Part shown: in pieces, positions 11,961-64,000 of the stretch
Position numbering within the stretch: the first letter of the stretch is position 1
Layout: every line of letters begins with the position of its first letter
Assembly (NCBI GenBank): GCA_936440205.1
Contig: OW387133.1
Coordinates: 11,126,001 to 11,190,000 of the forward strand
Direction of reading: 5' to 3'
Length of the DNA: 64,000 bases
Source: Lepidonotus clava
Taxonomy: Eukaryota; Annelida; Polychaeta; Phyllodocida; Polynoidae
The notes under the pieces: model-generated
Seen by the model: the letters and a program-made list of their open reading frames with translations, nothing else
What the model was told of the DNA's origin: nothing
Databases searched by the model: none
Program-made: the position numbers and the translations under genes

Positions 11961-13465
11961 ATGTTATATATAGGGCCTGATAAATGATGAAAATGGTCCT
12001 AAAGTTATTCTATGACTATTGAAAGTGTTAATACCATGTTTTCTGATTATCAAACAACTAACTTATATAATACAATCTATAAGCGAGGGAAGACTGAGGC
12101 CTATTAAACTGCTTTCCATCCTTTTCTTTTCGACATTGAGACGTATTTTCTATCAGTGCTACTCTCAGGCAAAAGTCGCAGTCTAGATATTGTTCTTATC
12201 TGAACAATATTCTTGTTTCAAACTTCCTAGGTTGCTCTACCTACATAATGCGTAGATAGATATTGTATGCTTTGGCCACGCCCTTAGTTTAGATGTCAAA
12301 AACTTCTTATAGATTTAGCCACTTGAACAGAGACATTATAATAAATGTACAATCCAAGATCACGTTAGTTAGTTTTTAAAGCGTTAGAAACACCCACCTG
12401 CTGTGAATTGGACCTAGCTCAGAGAGTAATGCTTCAGGATTTGACTTGACAATCCCTTTTGGATATGTACATGACCTGACAATCCCTTTATGTATGTAGA
12501 CCTATATATACAGTAGATCAGTTTTCGTAGAATTGGGTGAATGGTGACGGGCTCTGTAATGGCTCGACCACTTATTGGACAGAACAAGGGTCATTATAAG
12601 AAATTGAGTAAAATCAAAGGTTGATCGCAAAACCTTATTTATGATTTATAAGAATAAAATTAGTACAATAATGATTCAGGAGAAAATGCATATTTCATGT
12701 CTTTATTGTATGTCATCTGTTCATAATTCATACAAACTTCATAGCAACGTGCACGTGGACCTGAAATCTAGCATGACCACGTATGTGTTTCAATAAACGA
12801 GATTTACATTACACAAATGGAATATGACTTTTGATAATCAAGAAATACTACAATCCCCGGTATTGTCTACCTCAGGAATTGCAATAAACCACAGATGTCT
12901 GAGTCAGAAGACCGCAGATGACGTGCTCGCGAAACACTAGGTGGTGTTTGAAGAGGGTTTTGGATAGTCGAAGGGTATACAAGCTACATTTTCCTTGCAG
13001 GCGAGGAAAGATCCTACAATTTTCTGGTTGTCAGAGGACGACCAAAAACAGAAATATTTTAGATGTCCACTTTATTGGGATATATTCATAATCGGAAAAC
13101 CCTAGATTTTAAATAGAAATTGGTGTACAGACTGATGTTGACTGCTAAAATTGTATTATTATATATAAATACATATTGTATTGATAAGACATGTAAAAGA
13201 TATTTGACAGGAGTATTGATTTTGGTAGTGTAAAAGCTGAAAGGAAGAACTTGTGTAAACGGGATTTTGGCTCAATAAAAAAGAAGAAAATTCTGAGAGC
13301 ACAATCCAAATAAATGCTTCAAAATACGTGGTCGTCTGGAGGACAACCAACATTGGTTTCTGGTTGTCCTCAGCTAGTTTCTGGTCGTCGAGGACACACG
13401 AACATGCAGATTTTCCTAGCCTGCCTGGAAAAAAGGACATCTTTCTAATGAATATATAGATGTCG

Positions 13466-13468
<3 letters not shown>

Positions 13469-13520
<52 letters not shown>
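13469..13520. repeat. (AT)n dinucleotide microsatellite
   Basis: About 26 uninterrupted AT repeats. Confidence 0.95.
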
Positions 13521-13524
<4 letters not shown>

Positions 13525-14088
13525 GTCTATCGATACTCATCATACACAATAACCAAGAAACCTTTTTTGAGGGGTTGAAAAAAATAGGCTATACATTGTA
13601 AAGTAAATTATTGTTTGGAAAAACCTGAAATAAATTTAAGACTCATCTGGATCAAATATTATTGTCTTTTTGTGCGTTTTCAATGCATATGCACGTTATA
13701 GATCTAAACCCAAAACTTTACGGATTAAAAGACAAAAACTCGTTTCCATATAATCTTGACTAGGGAATTTTCTCGTGAATGTGTATGGGACTGTATAAAA
13801 ACATACTCTTTTTTAAATCGAAAAAATGCTGGAAAACGATTGCCCTTTACTATAAACATCTAGAGCCCTTCCACGGATGGACGCAGATATTGCTTTTTAT
13901 TGAAAAGGAGGGGGGCGCCGGCAGGGGGGGTATAAATCGCGCATTTAATCTTACTATAAACTCTGAGTATTGCCTCTTACATGACAATTTTTGCAAGGTG
14001 ACGTCTCAAATTTATTCTATGATATAGGCCTTATCACCCTTTTGGACAGAGGCCCATCTGCTGATGTTATACTTTTCTAATAGCCTTA

Positions 14089-14297
14089 AGCCCCATACCT
14101 ACTAGGCAACTTTTACACAATCGGCCGACCCGTCGGTGCTAAAATCAGTCGACTCTACTGGAAGAGTCGGCCAATTTTAGGGCCAACTCATATCAAATAT
14201 GCACATTTCAACATACCGTACTGACAGGCAATTTTAAGAGTCGGCCGATTCTCCCAGTTGCCCATCACCCATAAAATCACCTAGTGGGTATGGGGCT
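14089..14297. mobile_element. AGCCCCATAC miniature element, copy 1 (PIF/Harbinger-like)
   Basis: The termini AGCCCCATACCTACTAGGC and its near reverse complement at the right edge are flanked by TTA on both sides (14086-14088 and 14298-14300). A 3-base TWA duplication fits PIF/Harbinger elements. The interior holds complementary GTCGGCC blocks, so the whole element can fold into a hairpin. Copies 2 and 3 are at 42492 and 61307. Confidence 0.6.
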
Positions 14298-14930
14298 TTA
14301 GATCCTAACTGTTACTAACAAGGAAAAAATATATTTAGCGATATAGGCCTGCTAATTTTAGGCTTTAAATCTCACATTGGAATGACAGCAGTCGTTGAGG
14401 GCCAATTCACACCACTCCCTTCATCATTGACATATTTATGTGATTAAATTACCAACTTAACATTGTCCCTATTGATATTAACCATTTAGAAATAGGAGAA
14501 AATATGTTAGTCTGAGGAGATCGGAAAATTGGAAAAACACATTTTTTCTCTTGTTTTTTTCAACATATAAGGCCTAGATATCTCGCTTAATAAATTAGAT
14601 ATACTTGTGAATTTTTTGGAACATGTAGCAAACATTCAGATCGAGTGAACTCTGTCTCAGGGGAGCGTTTTACAAAGATTTTACAAATTTTCGGTAAAAA
14701 TAAATTACCAAAATAACTTTTACATCGGATTTGTAAAAGTAGAGCATGAGAGATCAATGGTAATTTCCATTGGTACCGTGTATATATTATTTTTGAGAAA
14801 AAAAAGAGTAAAATATACTGAATCATTTGCAAATTCACAGATTGTTTAGCTAATTAAGTCTTAGATTTTTGTTTCATAAAATCTAGAAAAATAGGTCTGA
14901 TGAAAATAAAATAAAATAAAAAGTTACCCC

Positions 14931-14970
14931 CTTTTTTCTTTCTTTCTTTCTTTCTTTCTTTTTTTTAATT
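14931..14970. repeat. CTTT tetranucleotide repeat followed by T run
   Basis: Six to seven CTTT units merge into poly-T, about 500 bases upstream of the NEMF start codon. Confidence 0.85.
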
Positions 14971-15089
14971 TTTTTTTTTACATGAAATGCAAACTAGCCT
15001 ATTCTTCAAAATTTGTTAAGATCTATAATAAAGATTCTGAGACACTGTTCACTAGAAATGATTGTTTTTCATACCCATGTAGCCTAAGT

Positions 15090-15456
15090 CCCTGCTTACC
15101 ACCTCATCGATGGATTCTCTTGTGGCAGGGCTCTGGCGGGAAAACTCCTGTCTTATGGTACATACTTTGCCTACAAGATGGCAGCACCAGTAGTATTTTG
15201 GTTGCAACACAACGTCCTTGACCTCATGGGCAAACTACGATGTGTCCGTGAATTTCATTGGCTACTGAAAATCTTCACCCAGTCTCGACCAATGAAAAAC
15301 GTTGTCTTCTTTCAAAGGAAGTGTTCGCACATCCTTCGCCACATGCTGGAAAAACGCGAAATGCTGAAATCGTAGTTTTAATTCAATTTATTGACATTAC
15401 AACCTATCTACGTTGTGACGGCTGTTCAGCTAAACACTAATTTGAAAGCCAGAAAG
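15090..15456 (+). promoter_or_regulatory. NEMF: Probable NEMF promoter and 5' leader
   Basis: The stretch before the NEMF start codon contains a YY1-type site (CAAGATGGC, 15174-15182), a feature of housekeeping promoters, and two CCAAT boxes (ATTGG near 15257, CCAAT at 15291). No TATA box stands out, as expected for a broadly expressed gene. If transcription starts before 15178, the leader would contain a 65-codon upstream frame ending at 15375; if it starts after the CCAAT boxes, which I think more likely, it would not. The exact start site cannot be read from the sequence. Confidence 0.45.
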
Positions 15457-59529
<44,073 letters not shown>

Positions 59530-60065
59530 TGATCACTAAGCTAATGTCCCTTTCCAAAACGCTTGCAGACCGCTTAAAAATGTATCATCTATCCTGTTCT
59601 TTACTCATGATTATTCATCATTAATTCCTCGAAACGATCACTTGCGGTTATGGTGTAAACGCGTTCGAAATAATTTCATATGTCCATATTCACAAATAGT
59701 GCGTTCTTTCTTGGATAATTTACTGGGATCCTGTGGTCTTCAAAATGTCTGCCATGTCACATAGGAATGCCTCTAATGTATGAGTCATAATTACAAGTAT
59801 CTAGAATATTCTAAAAGAACGCAATATACATTAGTCGAGGACATAAACCATGATATAATATTATATTGTACAATGGTACGCTTTATTGGTTTATTTTTAT
59901 AAAATCACTGGGTTCTGATTCATGAATAATTTGATATAGGGAATTAAAACGTGCGCCACGAAATGGTACATACATGTGTATGTAGAATGTGATATCAATT
60001 TAGAAAACGCGCTATGATCTCTGTTATTTCTGTCTTAAGAATAATAAATACAATTTGAAAAGTTA
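59530..60065 (+). other. NEMF: Probable NEMF 3' UTR
   Basis: AT-rich and without open frames. The first AATAAA after the stop codon is at 60043-60048, so the transcript probably ends about 15-25 bases later. Other weak signals exist upstream, so the end is approximate. Confidence 0.5.
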
Positions 60066-60616
60066 TAACTTTGTGTTGCAGCATGTACATTACTGTAGTT
60101 TCAGTATTCCATTATAACTATTCCTTGACGGTAGAGAGGATGTTCATTAAAAGCAGCCTCCATGGACAATGTATTTAAATCTTCGTAAAAGTTCAGATAT
60201 TAGGCTACTATTAACGGATATAACTTAGTGAGATTTGTATTGCTTCCTGTGATACATTCTCCACAGCCACAAGCAAACACCCCCAATCACCCGTTGTCAC
60301 CCTTAACTCATCCCCAGTGAAGCGAGCGTAGCCGAAATATTTCCAAATAAGAGTTGTCCTGAGAATATTGATTTAAATGTAGCGCAATAACAACATTCTG
60401 AGTAAAGTACTTATTTGCCAAGTTAAATTGCCACTCGTGCAAATGATTTGTGCGCCGCAATCCCCGCCTTTTGGTTAAATAACAAGGAAAGACATTGCAA
60501 AATATATCGCATATACCTGATTTATGTATCCTCAGAGTGCAGAGTGCATGTGACTGCTATAATAGTAACAGTAACCTTATTAAGAAAAAAGAAACAAATA
60601 ATCCCCATTGCCAGGA

Positions 60617-60980
60617 CTGTGGCCCGTTGCACAATAGAATTTCGTTACTAAGATAAAACAACGAAAGCACAACGAACTTTTGCTAAACAATGAAATGTTT
60701 CGTTGTTACGAAATTATTCCACTCTTACTTAAATAGTAAAAATCTCGGCTTCTAATGGATGGAATTGAATTCTGTAAATTGATATAAAAAGGCAAGACAT
60801 TGGAGAAAACGCATTAAAAGTTACAACTCATTGAGGGCATTCTAACTATAGAAAAAAGATTGTTAAAAAAAACTTTGTTGTTACGAAAATACCTGCAAAT
60901 AATTTATTAAGCAACAACGAACTCTTTCGCTGTTTACAATATTTTCGTTGTTACGAAACCCATTGTGCAACGGGCCACTG
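60617..60980. mobile_element. GTGGCCCGTTGCACAAT miniature element, about 365 bp
   Basis: GTGGCCCGTTGCACAAT at the left and ATTGTGCAACGGGCCAC at the right are perfect inverted repeats. Subterminal TTTCGTTGTTACGAAA motifs are repeated inside, in both orientations. Non-coding. Confidence 0.7.
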
Positions 60981-61306
60981 GTAAAGGCAATAAAAAAACT
61001 CCGGAATATAATCTTTTCTATTTTGACCCTAAAAGTTTAGAAATAATTACTATAGAAAACGTGGAATTGTGGTTTAGATTGCTTAGAAAAATTTAAAGAC
61101 CAAAATTGGTGCCTTCGTTTGTATATTGAACCGGCAAAAATCAGGAAAATGAAGGGAACATGGCATCTCAGAATAGTAAGATTGTGGTTAGGCCGTGCAT
61201 GCGGTAACGCATGTGGGCTCGGCGGCCGGGAGTGATGGTCTCAGGGCTGCCTGCCCCGAGAGATGCTCCTCCCGGAACACTGAAGGCGGGTCTACCGGGC
61301 GCCTTA

Positions 61307-61528
61307 AGCCCCATACACACTAGCTAATTCGGACAAAGTAGGCCAATTGATCGGTGCTAAAATCTTTCGATTTTACTTGAACAAATGGCCGATTTAGCAC
61401 CGATTCATATACTACATATACAATTCAATACTGCCTACTGATTGGTGATTTGATCAGACGTTTACCCTGGTATTTAAGCGCCGATCCGTCGGCCGACTTT
61501 GTCTAAATCGCATAGTGTGTACGGGGCT
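61307..61528. mobile_element. AGCCCCATAC miniature element, copy 3
   Basis: AGCCCCATACACACTAG faces its near reverse complement at 61512-61528. TTA precedes it but CAA follows, so the target duplication has one mismatch. Same family as 14089 and 42492. Confidence 0.6.
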
Positions 61529-62464
61529 CAAACAGTGGCCTATTGGTAGAGAGGGAGTCGAGGATTGAGTATGGGGGGGGGGGGGGGGGTGGCGCACGTC
61601 GGGCAGGGATTGAGGACGTGCTGTCAATTTACCACCGTCTCCTGATTAGTGTCCGCATTTCCTTATACTACTTACGTCAGGCATTTGGAACCGGGAGTGA
61701 ATTTGTATTGTAGTTGAGCTTGTAGGTTGTTTTTTTTATGCATTGAGAGTCGTATATTAACAAGTTTATCCTTTTTATTTCTAACGCACTCTGTAGGCCC
61801 CTACATTTAATGCTAACGTTGCATGTTCAAATTCATGTGGGTGTCATTAGACTAGACCGAGTTTGACTTAGCCTAGTAGTATACGAAAGAAGGCTACATC
61901 CACAGGCTACGATACACCATCTAACCAAGTGAAAGTTATCATGTGATAAACAAAGTTTTTATATACACCATTACTGATTAAATGAAACAAATAAGTTCAA
62001 TAACCCTGAAGCAAATGATATGAAAAAGAAATCAGAGGCAGCAAAAGAAATAGAATAACCTAGCAATTCAATCTTGATACCCTGAGTTATATGTTTATAT
62101 CATATTCTATTGGCCCAACGTTGCAACAGGTGGGAGATTTATACATGAAAAATAGTGTTTGAGTTATCACAGAATGTAAATATTTGCAGAATTTATCATG
62201 GTAGCGTTTGATATAAATCCATCTGACTTAGAAAGTGCAATGCGGTGCAACTAAGATCTATTGATTGTATATCACATTTTGCTGAATTTCTACTTAGCCT
62301 ATCCACCTATAGATAGGCCTATAAGTAACTTTTTCTCCTGCAAAGGAAAATGTAAATATAGAAAAATAAGTTCATCTATGTCATTAGTTCATCTATAAAA
62401 TCATTTAGATCTGTAGCAGATTCAGAGTTAAAGGCGATGCATTCCTTTTGTCCCCATGCCGTTC
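61529..62464. other. Region between convergent genes; 3' UTR of the minus-strand gene
   Basis: No coding exon seen. A G run of about 18 bases lies at 61573. On the minus strand an AATAAA (plus-strand TTTATT, 61774-61779) about 690 bases after the stop codon is a candidate polyadenylation signal for the gene at 62465. Confidence 0.35.
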
Positions 62465-62794
62465 TCAAAACGTACTGGTATCCCGATACTTTGCTCGCCT
62501 TTTAGACACCACCACGGTTACTCCAGGGTCACTTCTCGGCGAAATCTCGTCCTCCATCACGTGCGGTCCGTGAATTTGCACCCTTTCCTCGTTGCTGGGA
62601 CCGGCGCAATCAGTGCCGTTGTAACTGAGGTCCAGCCAATCAGGGCCCTGGTCAGTGGTCACTGCCGGGTTGGCCTGGCCCTGTCCACTGTAGGCGTGGC
62701 GCCCGTCAGTAGGGATGACGACTTCGCCATTTTGGTTGGCTCCCCAGATTGGGGGGTCATCATCAACATCTGCATCTCCGGCTCCAGATTCATC
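62465..62794 (-). CDS. Last coding exon of an unrecognised minus-strand gene
   Basis: On the minus strand a good acceptor (TTTATAG) precedes 62794 and an open frame of 109 codons runs to TGA at 62467-62465. It starts DESGAGDADVDDDPPIWGAN, contains YSGQGQANPAVTTDQGPDWL and ends RRAKYRDTSTF. The exon is GC-richer than its surroundings. Composition (D/G/P rich, few hydrophobic runs) suggests a hydrophilic, probably disordered tail with no membrane segment. I do not recognise the protein. It follows the exon at 63207 in phase 0. The gene converges on NEMF, with about 2.9 kb between the two stop codons. Confidence 0.6.
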   Translation of the reverse strand, partial: DESGAGDADVDDDPPIWGANQNGEVVIPTDGRHAYSGQGQANPAVTTDQGPDWLDLSYNGTDCAGPSNEERVQIHGPHVMEDEISPRSDPGVTVVVSKRRAKYRDTSTF

Positions 62795-63206
62795 CTATAA
62801 ACATGGACACATTAATGAGATTGGGTCCTCCAGGGGGTTGTTAAATAGAGCTTCGGTGATTGAATAGTGAAGGCTGCAAACGTCAGTGAAATAAGCCTTT
62901 GTTTTTAGCTATAGGAGGCCTGTGAACATCACAAGGTATGTGAAGGGATAGGTGAAGAACATCATTTAAGATCATTAACTTAAAACATTCAAATGATTAT
63001 CTTTTCTTGTTCTCAAATACGTGAGTTGTTTTTTTGTCGTTTTCTTAATTTCTTCAATTCCCTCAGTAGGAACTATGTTAAATTGTGTGTACTGAAACGT
63101 CGCATTTTCAAAGTGTAGCTTTGGCGGACCAACAAAGGTATCTTTGAACAAAAAGTTTCCTCAATTTGAATACTCTTCCACAAATAAGGATAATTTCATG
63201 ACTTAC

Positions 63207-63271
63207 CAATACAATAGCTGTGCCGTCTACAAAGGCTATATTGGTGTCCGTTCGAATGTTACTCCTCCAGA
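63207..63271 (-). CDS. Penultimate coding exon of the same minus-strand gene
   Basis: Acceptor TTCTAG before 63271 and donor GTAAGT after 63207 are both strong. Only one frame is open; it gives WRSNIRTDTNIAFVDGTAIV plus a final L after two bases of a split codon, and joins the next exon in phase 0. The density of conserved-looking hydrophobic and charged residues suggests a folded domain, but the family is unknown to me. Further exons should lie to the right; none is certain before 64000. Confidence 0.55.
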
Positions 63272-64000
63272 CTAGAACGAACTATTTAGTCATGTCAGGA
63301 AGTGTCATGTCTATTTCAAAGTAATGTTATTGATACAATTAATAAAAAGGATAACTGACTAGATTTCCGATCAAAACTTGAATTAAAGGAATAGCTAACG
63401 AACACTGAATTAGGCTTATATCTATAGGCCTAGAGAAATTCTTCACAAACAAAACAGTATCCCTCATCTACTGTTTCTCTACTGGTATCAAGGTTGGCTC
63501 AGACAAACCATCCTTTAAAAACAAATACAAATGGGAACGTTTAAGATGGCTATGTTATATTTTTTATCTGTCTAATAATCAAAGCTGTAGTTTCTTATAT
63601 TGTATTTGGTTCCCAACCGGCAATATGACCCTAGGAAAAATTGTTACTTCAGAAAAGTAATTATTTGATGGATTTTTATTTGAGGAAAATTGTGACATGG
63701 TTTCAAATGAAATAGATATATTTTGACTATATTACCAGAACTAAGAGTGGTCATTCAGATCGCTCGATCTTTGGACCAAGTCTTGTACACGATTAGATTT
63801 GATCTGATTAAATACGTTATATAATATCTTCACTCCTTAAATGACACAAACATATTGATTCTCTCTTGGTCCTATCAATTGCTGTGATCCGTGGCTTTTA
63901 CACATTCCTCGGGGGATTCGGGAGAGGTTTATGACCTGCACGGAGGGTTAATACAATAACATTGGTTCCTTCCCAGCTGCTCATAAACCACATGGAAATC
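63272..64000. other. Presumed intron of the minus-strand gene
   Basis: AT-rich, with no exon I can support. A weak candidate on the minus strand near 63977-63935 lacks a convincing donor. Confidence 0.4.

Larger units (their letters stand above)
753..15089. other. Gene-free stretch (intergenic or upstream intron of the minus-strand gene)
   Basis: No exon with convincing splice sites and protein similarity was found on either strand. The short open frames here are scattered and low-complexity. Identified content is repeats: miniature elements at 1663, 2504, 6088, 10879, 11608 and 14089, LTR-like fragments near 4.5-6.0 kb, a field of TTCCGTAA motifs at 8.26-9.0 kb, a 30-base tandem repeat at 9270 and an AT dinucleotide run at 13469. 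In 2923-4490, 6304-7420, 9860-10870 and 11961-13460 I see nothing specific beyond AT-rich sequence. Non-coding first exons of either flanking gene could be hidden here. Confidence 0.6.

Noticed and set aside
63930-63980. Third exon of the minus-strand gene
   Set aside because: An acceptor-like GAGCAG and an open frame exist, but the donor is weak (GTCATA) and the phase cannot be tested within the window.

Overview
The window is AT-rich, intron-rich animal DNA crowded with short transposons. A 26-exon host gene, a split-repeat tyrosine-recombinase retrotransposon of the Ngaro type and many non-autonomous DNA elements point to an invertebrate, probably marine (deuterostome or lophotrochozoan). 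I cannot name the species from the sequence.

Layout. Positions 670-752 hold one minus-strand exon that looks like the start of a xanthine dehydrogenase / aldehyde oxidase gene. From about 0.75 to 15 kb there is no recognisable gene, only repeats: a hAT-like element with a perfect 8-base target duplication, TTAA-flanked and TTA-flanked miniature elements, LTR-like promoter fragments and short tandem repeats. From 15457 to 59529 lies the complete plus-strand gene for NEMF (Rqc2/Tae2, the CAT-tailing subunit of ribosome-associated quality control). It has 26 exons with consistent phases, coding 1090 residues. Downstream, a minus-strand gene ends head-on against NEMF; its last two coding exons (63271-63207 and 62794-62465) are readable but not recognised.

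The NEMF introns carry most of the interest. Intron 4 holds a complete-looking Ngaro element (19376-24265) with A1-ORFs-B1-A2-B2 split direct repeats. Intron 5 holds a 1.5 kb inverted-repeat element with another element nested in it. Intron 18 is almost entirely a 7.5 kb foldback element (33291-40774). Its arms are built of about 355-base tandem units, each carrying palindromes that match the RFX X-box; its tips carry clusters of nuclear-receptor half-sites; its core is an 11-base minisatellite. It ends only 26 bases before the exon 19 splice acceptor. Intron 24 contains an unidentified decayed coding remnant and a possible nested first exon. Intron 25 (11.6 kb) alternates pyrimidine-rich satellite, including a 77-base tandem repeat, with GC-balanced islands that look like regulatory modules.

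Only the NEMF reading is firm at gene level. The two minus-strand genes are partial, and the family assignments of the miniature elements rest on terminal repeats and target duplications read by eye.
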